This document shows positions 52,701 through 61,071 of a stretch of 64,000 bases of DNA, one piece after another. The stretch is from assembly GCA_020444245.1 (NCBI GenBank), contig JAHLLI010000008.1, positions 1 through 64,000 of the forward strand, in the 5' to 3' direction. Position 1 is the first letter of the stretch; each line of letters begins with the position of its first letter. The notes under the pieces were generated by a model. That model saw only the letters and a list, made by a program, of their open reading frames with translations. It was not told where the DNA came from and searched no databases. The position numbers were made by a program, and so were the translations under genes. Source of the DNA: Actinomycetales bacterium (GTDB lineage: Bacteria; Actinomycetota; Actinomycetes; Actinomycetales; Cellulomonadaceae).

Positions 52701-54325
52701 ACCGCCCGGGTGTCGGGCTGGTCGACGAACGGGAACGTCGCGACGTCCTCGGGGCTCGCCGCCACGCCCACGGCGATCATCTGCAGGATCACGCTGGCCA
52801 GCGAGGTGCGCAGGATCTCCGGTTCGGTGAACTCCGGCCGCGCGTCGAAGTCGGCCTCGGAGTACAGCCGGATCGCCACGCCGTCGGCGACCCGCCCGCA
52901 GCGTCCGGACCGCTGCCGGGCCGACGCCTGGCTGACCGGCTCGATGGGCAGACGCTGGACCTTGGTCGCCTTGGACCACCGCGAGATGCGGGCCGTGCCG
53001 GGGTCGACGACGTACCGCACGCCGGGCACGGTCAGCGACGTCTCGGCGATGTTGGTCGCCAGCACCACGCGCCGCCCGGGGTGCGACTCGAACACCCGGT
53101 GCTGCTCGGCCCCGGACAGCCGCGAGTACAGCGGCAGGAGCTCGGTGTGCCGGGGGTGGCGCGGGTCGAGCCGGTCGCCCAGGTGGGCACGCAGCGCGTC
53201 GTCCGCGTCGCGGATCTCGCGCTCGCCGGACAGGAACACCAGGATGTCGCCCGGCCCCTCGGCGGACAGCTCGTCCACCGCCTCGCAGATCCCGGTCATG
53301 AGGTCGCGCGCGTCGTCGCCGCGCGCCTGGCGGCTCGATCCGCCGCGCCCGCCCTTCCCCCCGCCAAGATCGCCGGTTCTGGGCCTGTTCTGGCGTGAAT
53401 CGCGCCGATCCAGGCCCAGAAGCGCCGATCTTGGTGCGTCCTCGGGGTGCTCCTCGTCGGGCTCCGGGTCGGGGGTGAGCGGGCGGTAGCGGACCTCGAC
53501 GGGGAAGGTCCGGCCGGTGACCTCGACCACCGGCGCGGGCACGACCTCCGCCTCGGCCCCGCCGGGTCGTGGGCCGCCCGCCGGGCGCCCGAAGTGCCGC
53601 GCGAACCGCTCGGAGTCGATCGTGGCCGACGTGATGACCAGGCGCAGGTCCGGGCGCCGCGGCAGCAGCCGGGTCAGGTAGCCGAGCAGGAAGTCGATGT
53701 TGAGGCTGCGCTCGTGCGCCTCGTCGATGATCAGCGCGTCGTAGGCGAGCAGGTCCGGGTCGCGCTGGATCTGCGCGAGCAGGATCCCATCGGTCATCAC
53801 CTTGACCAGGGTCTGCTCGCTGGACTGGTCGGTGAAGCGCACCTGGTAGCCGACGACGCTGCCCAGTGCGTCCCGCCCGCCGGTCAGCTCCTCGCTGATC
53901 CGCTCGGCGACGGCACGCGCGGCGATCCGCCGCGGCTGGGTGTGGCCGATCTGCCCGGCCCGACCGTAGCCGAGCTCGAGCAGGATCTTGGGCAGCTGGG
54001 TGGTCTTGCCCGAGCCGGTCTCGCCCGCGACGACGACCACCTGGTGGTCGCGGATCGCGTCGGCGATCTCGACGCGACGGGCGCTGACCGGCAGTGCCTC
54101 GGGGTAGGTGATCAGTGGCACGACGACGGCGCGGCGTGCCTCGGCACGGCGCTCGCGGGCCGCGGCCGCGCGCGGGCCGTCCTGGCGGTCGGGCCGGCGT
54201 GCGGGTGCGGTGTCGCGGTTCTGAGCGGGCCGGCCGCTGCGGTCCCCGGGAGGTCGCTTGCCGCGGGGCCCGCGTCGTGGTGAGCGGGAGCCGCGCCTCG
54301 GCTCCGACGCGGGTCCTTCGCTCAC
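49781..54325 (-). CDS. hrpA: ATP-dependent RNA helicase HrpA
   Basis: This 1514-residue DEAH-box helicase is of the HrpA type. Walker A is GETGSGKTTQ (about 101-110), motif II is DEAHERSLNIDF, motif III is VITSATID, and later come ATNIAETSLTVPG and QRSGRCGR (motifs V and VI). A long C-terminal region of HrpA type (DUF3418-like) follows. The first 70 residues are a basic tail. An extra segment at about residues 290-325, between the two RecA lobes, is encoded by a palindromic element (53364-53434) kept in frame. GTG 54325 is chosen because the basic tail reads on from there without conflict. Confidence 0.93.
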   Translation of the reverse strand: MSEGPASEPRRGSRSPRRGPRGKRPPGDRSGRPAQNRDTAPARRPDRQDGPRAAAARERRAEARRAVVVPLITYPEALPVSARRVEIADAIRDHQVVVVAGETGSGKTTQLPKILLELGYGRAGQIGHTQPRRIAARAVAERISEELTGGRDALGSVVGYQVRFTDQSSEQTLVKVMTDGILLAQIQRDPDLLAYDALIIDEAHERSLNIDFLLGYLTRLLPRRPDLRLVITSATIDSERFARHFGRPAGGPRPGGAEAEVVPAPVVEVTGRTFPVEVRYRPLTPDPEPDEEHPEDAPRSALLGLDRRDSRQNRPRTGDLGGGKGGRGGSSRQARGDDARDLMTGICEAVDELSAEGPGDILVFLSGEREIRDADDALRAHLGDRLDPRHPRHTELLPLYSRLSGAEQHRVFESHPGRRVVLATNIAETSLTVPGVRYVVDPGTARISRWSKATKVQRLPIEPVSQASARQRSGRCGRVADGVAIRLYSEADFDARPEFTEPEILRTSLASVILQMIAVGVAASPEDVATFPFVDQPDTRAVRDGVQLLLELGALAAAPGGDRGGLRLTEVGRALAQLPIDPRLARMIVEGGRRGVAREVMIIAAALSIQDPRERPSEVREQADAMHRRFADPTSDLLAYLNLWHYVRDQQRELSGSAFRRMCRAEHLSFLRLREWQDVVTQLKQLAKPLGITVNPAPRHANAPDVPEGEAVDLRREWDAEAIHRSVLAGLLSQIGQQEATEVRAGGAGTKGSDRDRRGRPRPRNEYVGARGARFAIFPGSALAKRPPAWVMAGELVETSRLWARDVARIEPEWAEELAAHLVKRTYSEPTWSAKQGAAMATERVTLYGVPIVTGRRVLFAKVDPEHARELFLRHALVEGDWTTHHRFFHTNRALLAQAEELEQRARRRDLVVDDDALFAFYDERVPADVVSARHFDTWWKGARRREPDLLTFDPAMLVAADADDARDPALYPDRWPQGDLDLPLTYAYDPGTEHDGVTVHIPIQVLDRVVPDGFDRLVPGMQAELAVATIRALPKPVRVQLVPAPDVAAAVVGWLAGQPSWADTVRAGDAAPSWHTTFAQAVRELRGVEIPPDAFDDSRLPAHLRMTFRVIEDRRGGRGEPVVVDEGHDLIALQRRLAARSEQAMRSAMRDALRRAVAERDAGLRGDGASGDGTGDGSAAGSGDTGTAGAAGAPSGGATPAAPRPAPRPGPQPGHDLERTGLTTWPDLAVIPERVEADAGGLHVEGFPTLVAPAPADRTAPADLRVLSRPDPARHAVAVRELLLGEVALSPGRVTSRWNAQLSLALGASPYPSTPALVLDLQRAALDALLAERHDGGGATVRDRAAYGALRDVVRDALEDRVLDVATRAAEVLVAARDLDADLRATSSLALLSVVHDLRGWAGALVGDGFVARVGADRLPHLVRYLRGARHRLAKAAENLGRDEGLAWQVRELADEYDAAVAAAAARTPDPERDARLAEVRWMLEELRVSLFAQHLGTPQPVSAKRIRTALAS
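53364..53434. repeat. Palindromic element 2, in frame inside hrpA
   Basis: Two 24-base arms (53364-53387 and 53411-53434) are reverse complements with two mismatches around a 23-base spacer. They begin CCAAGATCGCCGG and end CGCCGATCTTGG. The segment encodes about residues 297-321 of HrpA in a region where other HrpA proteins have a short variable linker. It shares AGATCG with the element after flgE. Confidence 0.85.
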
Positions 54326-54401
54326 GACGGGCCATTCTCCCCGAGGCGCGACCTGGGGTCGCGCGCAATACCGCCGCCGTGCCACGGTGCAGGGCATGGG
54401 C

Positions 54402-54764
54402 ATGACGCTGCGGGTCGAGATCTTCCCCGCGGACCTGGACGCCTGCGTCGAGTTCTGGACGCGAGCGCTGGGCTTCACCGTGGAACGCGACGAGCGAGGC
54501 TCGGACGCGCCGTACGTCGCGCTGCGGCGCGACGGCGTGCTGGTCGGTGCTGCTGCCCGCGGGCCGGTCGCCGACCCGGGCGCGCGCGTGCCTCCGACCG
54601 GGGTGGAGCTGGTGCTCGAGGTCGACGACCTGTCAGCGGAGCGCGAGCGCGTGCTCGCCGCAGGGTGGCCGCTGGACGAAGACGTCACCGCGCGGCCGTG
54701 GGGGCTGACGGACCTGCGGGTGCGCGACCCGGACGGCTACTACGTCCGGCTCACGTCGCGCTGA
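54402..54764 (+). CDS. VOC/glyoxalase family protein
   Basis: The 120-residue protein is a single vicinal-oxygen-chelate module pair: LRVEIFPADLDACVEFWTRA and LGFTVERDERGSD in the first half, GVELVLEVDDLSAERERVLA and LTDLRVRDPDGYYVRL in the second. Such proteins act in glyoxalase, ring-cleavage or antibiotic-binding roles; the specific one is unknown. ATG 54402 has AGGG 8 nt upstream, and ATG 54396 is equally in frame. It is divergent from hrpA. Confidence 0.82.
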   Translation: MTLRVEIFPADLDACVEFWTRALGFTVERDERGSDAPYVALRRDGVLVGAAARGPVADPGARVPPTGVELVLEVDDLSAERERVLAAGWPLDEDVTARPWGLTDLRVRDPDGYYVRLTSR

Positions 54765-54822
54765 GGTCCACCGCCGTCGCCGACGAAGCCGTCCGGGGAG
54801 CACGCCCTCGTACGATCGACCC

Positions 54823-55746
54823 GTGCCGCCCCGCTCCCCGCTCCCGGCGCGCCACGGCCTGGCCGCCGCCCGGATCCACACTCCCGCGGCCGACCGCGAG
54901 CCGGTCGACCGGTGGCCGACGATGGGCGCCTGGCTCAGGGACCGCCTGCCCGACCACGTCGACGTGCCGAGGATGCTGGCGCAGGAGCGATTCGTGGACT
55001 CCAGCGGCCGCGCCGTCCGCGACGCGGACCCCTACGCACCGCTGCGGTGGGTGTGGTTCCACCGCGACCTGCGCGACGAGCCGCAGGTGCCCGGGCAGAT
55101 CCACCTGGTGCACCGCGACGAGCGCCTGGTCGTGGTCGACAAGCCGCCGTTCCTGGCCACGATCCCGCGCGGCGGCCACGTGCGCCAGAGCGTCGTGGTG
55201 CGGCTGCGCGAGGCGCTCGACCTGCCGGAGCTGTCGCCGGTGCACCGCCTGGACCGCGTCACGTCCGGCCTGCTCATGCTGACGACCGAGTCCCGGTGGC
55301 GCGGCGCCTACCAGACCGCCTTCGAGCGGCGCGCGGTCCACAAGACCTACCGGGCGCTCGCACCGCTGCGCGCCGACCTGGAGCTCCCCCGCGTCGTCCG
55401 CAACCACATCCGCAAGCAGCGCGGCACCTGGTGCGCCGAGGTGGTGCCGGAGGCGCCGGCCAACGCCGAGACCCTGGTCGAGCTCGAACGTGAGGTGGGC
55501 GGCCTCGGGGTCTACCGGCTCACGCCGCGCACGGGCCGCACCCACCAGCTCCGCGTGCACCTGCTCGGGCTCGGCATCCCGATCGTGGACGACCCGCTGT
55601 ACCCGCAGGTGCGCGACGTCTCGATCGACGACTTCCGGCGTCCCCTGCAGCTGCTCGCGGCGGAGATGGCGTTCACGGACCCGGTCGACGGGCGCCCCAG
55701 ACGCTTCACCAGCGCCCGTTCGCTACCGCTCGCCCCGGAGGGCTGA
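54823..55746 (+). CDS. RNA pseudouridine synthase, RluA family
   Basis: The 307-residue enzyme converts uridine to pseudouridine in rRNA or tRNA. It has the catalytic Asp in LSPVHRLDRVTSGLLML (HRLDR-x-TSG) and GRTHQLRVHLLGLGIPIVDD near the end. An N-terminal part of about 95 residues precedes the catalytic domain without a clear S4 domain. TACGAT lies 6 nt before the GTG, pointing to a leaderless mRNA. Confidence 0.9.
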   Translation: MPPRSPLPARHGLAAARIHTPAADREPVDRWPTMGAWLRDRLPDHVDVPRMLAQERFVDSSGRAVRDADPYAPLRWVWFHRDLRDEPQVPGQIHLVHRDERLVVVDKPPFLATIPRGGHVRQSVVVRLREALDLPELSPVHRLDRVTSGLLMLTTESRWRGAYQTAFERRAVHKTYRALAPLRADLELPRVVRNHIRKQRGTWCAEVVPEAPANAETLVELEREVGGLGVYRLTPRTGRTHQLRVHLLGLGIPIVDDPLYPQVRDVSIDDFRRPLQLLAAEMAFTDPVDGRPRRFTSARSLPLAPEG

Positions 55747-55765
55747 TCCCCCGTCGCGCTGAGCC

Positions 55766-56596
55766 TCAGCGGCCCGCCGCGAGCACCTGCGCCAGGGACA
55801 GCGGCGCGCGGCCGAGCAGGCGTTCGACGTCGCCCGTGACCTCGGCGAGCTCGCCCGCGGCGATCGCCAGGTACGTCGAGACCCACGCCTCGACCTGCCA
55901 GTCGGGCGCGCCGGTCTCGCGCCGCCAGGCGAACGCGTCCTCGACGGTCTCCGCCTCGTAGCGCAGCTCACGGCCGGTCGCAGCGCCCGCGATGCGGGCC
56001 ACGTCGTCGAGCGTGATCGCCTCCGGCCCGGAGAGCCGGTAGGTGCGCCCGGCGTGACGGGCGGGGTCGCGCAGCACGTGCGCCGCCACCGCGGCCACGT
56101 CCGCGCGGGCCACGCCCGCGAAACCGCCGTCGCCCGCCGGCCCGCGCAGCACACCGTCGTCGCCGGCGAAGAACGGCACCAGGTCCAGGTAGAGGTTGTC
56201 GCGCAGGAACGTCCAGCTCATCCCCGACGTCTTGAGGTGCTCCTCGGTCTCGCCGTGGTCGCGGGCCAGGGTGAAGGTCGCATCCGGCCCGGCGCCCTCG
56301 AACGAGGTGTAGACCACGTGCTCCACGCCGGCCTCGGCCGCGTCGTCGATGAAGGCGCGGTGCTCGGCCACCCGATCGGCGCTCTCCGCCGCGGAGACCA
56401 TGAGCAGCGTGCGCACCCCGGCCAGGGCAGCGGTGGCGTCCGCCCCGTAGGAGACCTGCCGGATCTCGCTGCACTCCAGCGCCGGCGCCCGCAGCGGCTG
56501 GCGCACCAGCAGCCGTTGCGCGAACCCGTCCGCGGCGAGCTCCGCCGCCACCAGCCCGCCGATGTGTCCCGTCGCCCCCGTGATCCCGATCCGCAT
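55766..56596 (-). CDS. NAD(P)H-binding NmrA/SDR-like protein
   Basis: The 276-residue protein starts with the Rossmann motif MRIGITGATGHIGGLVAAEL. It has VVYTSFEGAGPDATF, EEHLKTSGMSWTFLRDNLYL and YRLSGPEAITLDDVARIAG, typical of NmrA-type atypical short-chain dehydrogenases such as QOR2 relatives. It may be a quinone reductase or redox sensor. It is convergent with the pseudouridine synthase (gap 19 bases). Confidence 0.88.
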   Translation of the reverse strand: MRIGITGATGHIGGLVAAELAADGFAQRLLVRQPLRAPALECSEIRQVSYGADATAALAGVRTLLMVSAAESADRVAEHRAFIDDAAEAGVEHVVYTSFEGAGPDATFTLARDHGETEEHLKTSGMSWTFLRDNLYLDLVPFFAGDDGVLRGPAGDGGFAGVARADVAAVAAHVLRDPARHAGRTYRLSGPEAITLDDVARIAGAATGRELRYEAETVEDAFAWRRETGAPDWQVEAWVSTYLAIAAGELAEVTGDVERLLGRAPLSLAQVLAAGR

Positions 56597-56744
56597 GACG
56601 GCAGCGTCGCACAGGGCCGGGCTCGTTGCTCGGGAGGCAGGGGCCTGCAGCCCTGGCGCCGGGACCCGGACGGCGGGAACATGGTCATGAGCGGGCCGCG
56701 CGCGGATCCGCCGTGGTGCGCCGCCCGCCGCGGAGGTGGACACC

Positions 56745-57611
56745 ATGACGCGCGTCGTGGTCGGGATCGAGGATCTGCCGCACAGCGACACTCCGCTGGA
56801 GTGGGCCGCCACAGCAGCCGACCAGCGCGGGGCGGTGCTCCGCCTGGTCCATGCGCTGGGCCACCCGACGCTCGCCGCCGACATCCTGTACGACGACGGT
56901 GTGGTCACCGAGGCTCACCGGCTGCTCGACCAGGCCGCGGCCCAGGCGCACGAGGTCGCGCCCGAGGTCGAGGTCGAGGTGGTGCTGGATCGGCGCCGCC
57001 CGGCCGAGGCCCTGGTCGACCTGTCCCTGGACGCCGACCTGCTCGTCGTGGGGACCCACCGGCTCAGCGCGAGCGAGCGGGTGTTCTCCGGGTCGATGGC
57101 GTACCAGATCGCCGCGGGCAGCGCGGTCCCCGTGGTGGTGGTGCCCGGGGCCGCTGCGCTGGACTCGGTGGGCGTGGTGGTCGGCGTGGACGGGTCGCGG
57201 GACAGCGTCGCCGCCGTCGCGCTGGCGGCCGCGGAGGCGGATCGGATCGGCGAGCCGCTGTACGTGGTGCACGCCTGGACCGAGCCGGCGGTCTACGCGC
57301 CCACGGACTCGGTGGTCACCGAGCTGACCGCGGCCGTGCGGGACGAGGAGGCGGTGGTGCTCGGTGAGTCCGTCGCGGGCCTGGCCGAGCAGTACCCGGA
57401 CCTGGTGGTGCACCCCCAGCTGGTGCACGAGCAGCCGGCGACCGCGCTGCTCGACGCGGCAGCGCACGCCCGCCTGCTCGTGGTGGGCAGTCGGGGGCGG
57501 CACGGGCTGACCAGGGTGCTGCTGGGGTCGGTCAGCCACACCGTGGTGCTGCACGCGGAGTGCCCGGTGATGGTCGCCCGGACCCGTCACGTCCCGGTGG
57601 CGCACCGCTGA
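56745..57611 (+). CDS. Tandem universal stress protein
   Basis: The 288-residue protein carries two UspA domains. The second has a perfect ATP-binding motif in VVGSRGRHGLTRVLLGSVS (G-2x-G-9x-G-S). The first has a similar GTHRLSASERVFSGSMA stretch. Such proteins bind ATP and help survival in dormancy or hypoxia in actinobacteria. ATG 56745 has CGGAGG 8 nt upstream. Confidence 0.9.
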   Translation: MTRVVVGIEDLPHSDTPLEWAATAADQRGAVLRLVHALGHPTLAADILYDDGVVTEAHRLLDQAAAQAHEVAPEVEVEVVLDRRRPAEALVDLSLDADLLVVGTHRLSASERVFSGSMAYQIAAGSAVPVVVVPGAAALDSVGVVVGVDGSRDSVAAVALAAAEADRIGEPLYVVHAWTEPAVYAPTDSVVTELTAAVRDEEAVVLGESVAGLAEQYPDLVVHPQLVHEQPATALLDAAAHARLLVVGSRGRHGLTRVLLGSVSHTVVLHAECPVMVARTRHVPVAHR

Positions 57612-57696
57612 GAACGGAGCGCTCGGAGCGGGAACCGGCGGTGTCGGCTGCGCGTCCTACAGTGCAGACCCACCACCGGCGATCGCGAGGAGTGCG

Positions 57697-58035
57697 ATGA
57701 CCAGCGTGCGGCACGACGAGGTGAGCGGCCTGGAGGCCGTCGAACGACCCGACGGCACGTTGGTGCGGATGTGGGGCTCGGTCGACGAGTCCCTGCGCTC
57801 GCAGGCCAGCGCGGTCATGGCGCACGCCTTGCGGCGCCCGGGCGCGGTGGTGCTCGACGCGAGCGAGATGGAGTTCGTCGACTCCTCGGGGCTCGCGTTC
57901 ATCCTCCAGGTCATGCGCGCGGCGCAGGAGGACGGCCGCGACGTGCTGCTGCGCGACCCGCCGACGCTGCTGCTCGAGATGCTCGACGTGCTCGGCCTGT
58001 CCGACCAGGTGCCGCTGGAGTTCTCCCGGAGCTGA
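57697..58035 (+). CDS. STAS-domain anti-sigma factor antagonist
   Basis: The 112-residue protein is a single STAS domain with the phospho-acceptor Ser in MEFVDSSGLAFIL (SpoIIAA-like DSSGL). Such proteins bind an anti-sigma factor kinase to release a sigma factor. No partner kinase or sigma gene is adjacent. GAGGAG precedes the ATG, and TACAGT at about 57658 is a plausible -10. Confidence 0.87.
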   Translation: MTSVRHDEVSGLEAVERPDGTLVRMWGSVDESLRSQASAVMAHALRRPGAVVLDASEMEFVDSSGLAFILQVMRAAQEDGRDVLLRDPPTLLLEMLDVLGLSDQVPLEFSRS

Positions 58036-58146
58036 GCGACGCTCGGCGGGGCCCGCGCGCCACGCCGGCCGGCCGGCTCGGCCGTGCAAGGCCCCGGTGG
58101 TCTGCGACACGAAGCAGGCAGGAGGGGCGAGCGCGAGGGGGTTGTC

Positions 58147-58629
58147 ATGCCCGCGAGTCGTCGACGTGCCCGGTTCGTGGTCCCGGCCGTCGCCCTGACC
58201 GCGTCGTTGGCGGGTTGCGCGGCGGCCGGCACGCGGACGGGGGTGTGCGTGGACTGGGTCTCCTTCACGAGCCCGGCTGAGGCGAGCGCGGAGGCCGACC
58301 TGGTCGTGCTGACCACCGGTCCGGCCGTGTCGGCGGGGACCAGTGAGATCTTCGGGACGGCCGCCACCGTCCACGCGGTCGAGGTCTCAGCGGTGCTGAA
58401 GGGGACGGACGCGGCGCCCGGGCAGGCCCTCGGGGTGATCTCCGCGCCGGAGACGTGCACCGGCGCGAGCGCCTACCCCCAGGGCGATCCGCTGGCCGCC
58501 TCGGGCCAGCTGATCGTGTTCCTGCACTGGGACGCGGACGCCGAGGCCTGGCGCACGATCACGCCCTACCAGGGGGTCGTCCCGGCCACCGCGGACGGGC
58601 AGGTTCCCGACTCCTGGCCGCCCGCCTGA
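58147..58629 (+). CDS. Small secreted lipoprotein, unknown
   Basis: The 160-residue protein has a basic start, a signal peptide with lipobox SLAGC and a mature domain with two more cysteines (GVCVDW and PETCTG). Strands such as ADLVVLTTGPAVSAG and GQLIVFLHWDADAEAW suggest a small beta-rich domain. Family not recognised. GAGGGGG precedes ATG 58147. Confidence 0.78.
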   Translation: MPASRRRARFVVPAVALTASLAGCAAAGTRTGVCVDWVSFTSPAEASAEADLVVLTTGPAVSAGTSEIFGTAATVHAVEVSAVLKGTDAAPGQALGVISAPETCTGASAYPQGDPLAASGQLIVFLHWDADAEAWRTITPYQGVVPATADGQVPDSWPPA

Positions 58630-58663
58630 CCTGCGGCGCGCGGCCCGTGCCCGGCCGGGCGGC

Positions 58664-60769
58664 TCAGCCCAGCGCCTCCGCGCGCTTCGGCTCCTCGCCC
58701 AGCACGTGCTCGGCGAGGAACGCCAGCACCACCTGGTACCAGACCTTGGCGTGCTGGGGGCTGAGCACCCAGTGGTTCTCGTCCGGGAAGTACAGGAAGC
58801 GGTGCGGGCTGCGACCCTCGTCGTCGGCGGCCAGCTTGGAGTGGGCGAGCAGCTCGTACCACAGGCGCAGGCCCTCGCCGATCGGCACCCGGTAGTCCTT
58901 GTCGCCGTGCACCACCAGCATCGGGGTGGCGATCTCGCCGACGAACCGGTGCGGCGAGTTCTCCAGCGCCATCTCCGGGGTCATCTCCCGGCGCCAGTAG
59001 AACGCGGCGTCGGTGGTGGGGCCGAACTGGTCGAGCGCCCACAGGCTGGCGTGCGTGACGATCGCCTTGAAGCGGTTCGTGTGGCCCGCGACCCAGTTGG
59101 CCATGTAGCCGCCGAACGAGCCACCCATCGCGGCCGTGCGGCTCGCGTCGACGTCCGGCCGGGCCTCGGTGACGTCGGTGATCGCCATGAGGTCGGTGAA
59201 CGGTGCCTGGCCCCAGGCGCCCCAGCCCCGCTGGACGAAGTCCTGGCCGTAGCCGGTGGACAGCGCGGGGTCGGGCAGCAGCACGGCGTACCCCTGGGCG
59301 ACCATCAGCCACGGGTTCCAACGCCACGACCACGCGTTCCACGAGCCGAGCGGCCCGCCGTGGATCCACAGCAGCAGCGGCGCGGGTGCCTCGGCCGACG
59401 CGCCGTCCGGCAGTGCGAGCCAGCCGCGCACGGGCGTGCCGTCCTCCGCCGTCGCGCGGACCTCCTCCAGGTACCCGGGGAGCGTGGGCGGCGGGGTCGG
59501 CGCGCGCAGCACGGTGACGGTGCCGGGCAGCACGTCGCTGCCGGAGAGCGCGATCCGCACCGGGTGCGGCGGGGCCAGGTAGGACGTGCGCAGCGCGTAG
59601 ACCACGCTCGCGTCGGGTGCGACCTGGAGGTCGGAGTAGGTGTAGTCGTCGTCGGTGAGCTGCTGGACGGTGTCGGTCGCGGGGTCGACCACGAACACCG
59701 GGCAGCGCCCGTCCTGGTCCGCGGTGACGACCAGGCCGGAGCCGTCGGGCAGCCACTGCAGGTCCGACACCCAGCGGTCCCAGTCCGCCGCGACCTGGGT
59801 CGCGGGGCCGGCGGCGCGTCCGGTCTCGTCCAGCGGCAGCACGTGCAGGGTCACGCGCGGGGCGGAGTGCGGCGTGGAGAGCTGCTCGGCGAGGTAGGCC
59901 ACCTTGCGGCCGTCGGGCGAGATCACCGGCTTGAACAGGTCGGCGTCCTCGTCGACGACGAGCACCTCGTTCTCCTCGCGGTCCAGGCCCACGCGGACCA
60001 GGTGCGTGCGCTCGTCGGCGGCGGCGCGGGGGACGCGCCACGTCGTGACGACGAACGTGCCGTCCGGCGACAGGTCGTAGTCGGCCTCCTCGAGCGCGGC
60101 GCCGGGCTTGGGGGTCAGGTCCGTGACGTCCAGGTGCTCGACGCTGCGGCTGGCGACCTCGACGGCGCGGGCCGGCTCGTCGGCGTGGGTGAAGTGCCAG
60201 CCGACCAGGTGCTGCTCGTCCGGCCCGAGGTCGTGGTCCCAGTACCGGACCGGGTAGCCCTCGTGCAGGATCGCCGACACCTTCGTGTCCTTGCGCAGGG
60301 TGCGCAGCCGCTCGTCCTCCTTCGCGTCGACGGCGGACGGCAGCATCCGGGTGGCGAACACCATCGCGGCCGACGAGCGCGCGGTCTTGATCCCGGCCAC
60401 GCCACCGGGCCGGGTGGCCACGACGCGGGCCTCGCCACCACCGGCCGGCAGCACCCACAGCGCGGGGGTGTCCAGCGGCTTCTCCGACTCCTTGGCGTCG
60501 GCGTCCGGGCGCTTGGAGGTGAACATCAGGTCGCCGTCGGGAGTGAAGGCCGCGCCGGTCTCGCCCTGGGCGCTGCGGGTCAGGCGCCGCGCGGGCTTGG
60601 AGCGGGTGGGGAAGATCTCCCACAGCGCGGTGTGCGCCGTGGTGCGGTCCTGGTTGAGCGTGGAGACCGTCGTCACCAGGCGGGAGCCGTCCGGTGAGAG
60701 CACCAGACCCGACAGCCGCGGCAGTGCGACGTACTCGTCGAGGTCGTGGAACGGCGTGCTGAGCGTCAT
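58664..60769 (-). CDS. S9 family serine peptidase (acylaminoacyl-peptidase-like)
   Basis: The 701-residue protein has an N-terminal beta-propeller (about 1-420, with repeats such as LVLSPDGSRLVTTVS and VISPDGRKVAYLAE) and a C-terminal alpha/beta hydrolase. The catalytic Ser is in GGSFGGYMANWVAG, Asp in VHGDKDYRVP and His in FPDENHWVL. It probably degrades peptides in the cytoplasm, as no signal peptide is seen. GGAGG precedes the ATG on the - strand. Confidence 0.93.
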   Translation of the reverse strand: MTLSTPFHDLDEYVALPRLSGLVLSPDGSRLVTTVSTLNQDRTTAHTALWEIFPTRSKPARRLTRSAQGETGAAFTPDGDLMFTSKRPDADAKESEKPLDTPALWVLPAGGGEARVVATRPGGVAGIKTARSSAAMVFATRMLPSAVDAKEDERLRTLRKDTKVSAILHEGYPVRYWDHDLGPDEQHLVGWHFTHADEPARAVEVASRSVEHLDVTDLTPKPGAALEEADYDLSPDGTFVVTTWRVPRAAADERTHLVRVGLDREENEVLVVDEDADLFKPVISPDGRKVAYLAEQLSTPHSAPRVTLHVLPLDETGRAAGPATQVAADWDRWVSDLQWLPDGSGLVVTADQDGRCPVFVVDPATDTVQQLTDDDYTYSDLQVAPDASVVYALRTSYLAPPHPVRIALSGSDVLPGTVTVLRAPTPPPTLPGYLEEVRATAEDGTPVRGWLALPDGASAEAPAPLLLWIHGGPLGSWNAWSWRWNPWLMVAQGYAVLLPDPALSTGYGQDFVQRGWGAWGQAPFTDLMAITDVTEARPDVDASRTAAMGGSFGGYMANWVAGHTNRFKAIVTHASLWALDQFGPTTDAAFYWRREMTPEMALENSPHRFVGEIATPMLVVHGDKDYRVPIGEGLRLWYELLAHSKLAADDEGRSPHRFLYFPDENHWVLSPQHAKVWYQVVLAFLAEHVLGEEPKRAEALG

Positions 60770-60956
60770 GGATCCTCCAGGTACGTGGGCGCGCCGACCG
60801 ACGGCGGTCCTCCCGCATCTTGCCATCGGCTCGCCGGGTGCACGCCTTGATGTCCCGGATCGTCCGCTCGGCGGCAGATGACCCGTCCGGCTCAGCCGTG
60901 GGGGCGCGCGTGGGTCGGACGGATGCGGCGGACGGGTGGCCGGGCAGGTGGGGCGG

Positions 60957-60990
60957 GTGACCCTCCGGACTCGGTGACCCTCCGGACTCG
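60957..60990. repeat. 17-base tandem direct repeat
   Basis: GTGACCCTCCGGACTCG occurs twice in a row (60957-60973 and 60974-60990), 12 bases before palindromic element 3. Confidence 0.9.
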
Positions 60991-61002
60991 GTGTACCTCG
61001 TG

Positions 61003-61071
61003 GAACTGCATCTCCGATGTCATGCAACCGGTCCGTCGCGGTCCCGATGCATGACATCGGAGATGCAGTTC
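61003..61071. repeat. Palindromic element 3 before sbcD
   Basis: Two 24-base arms (61003-61026 and 61048-61071) are exact reverse complements around a 21-base spacer. The arm begins GAACTGCATCTCCGATG. With the preceding TCGTG it repeats the word TCGTGGAACT of the element after flgE. Confidence 0.92.

Noticed and set aside
53364-53434. The hrpA hairpin as a transcription terminator
   Set aside because: It lies within an intact, conserved reading frame that continues for over 1000 codons; a terminator here would block the gene.
58036-58146. GGCCGGCCGGC-rich gap as a regulatory repeat
   Set aside because: It is short and typical of the base composition, with no consistent unit.
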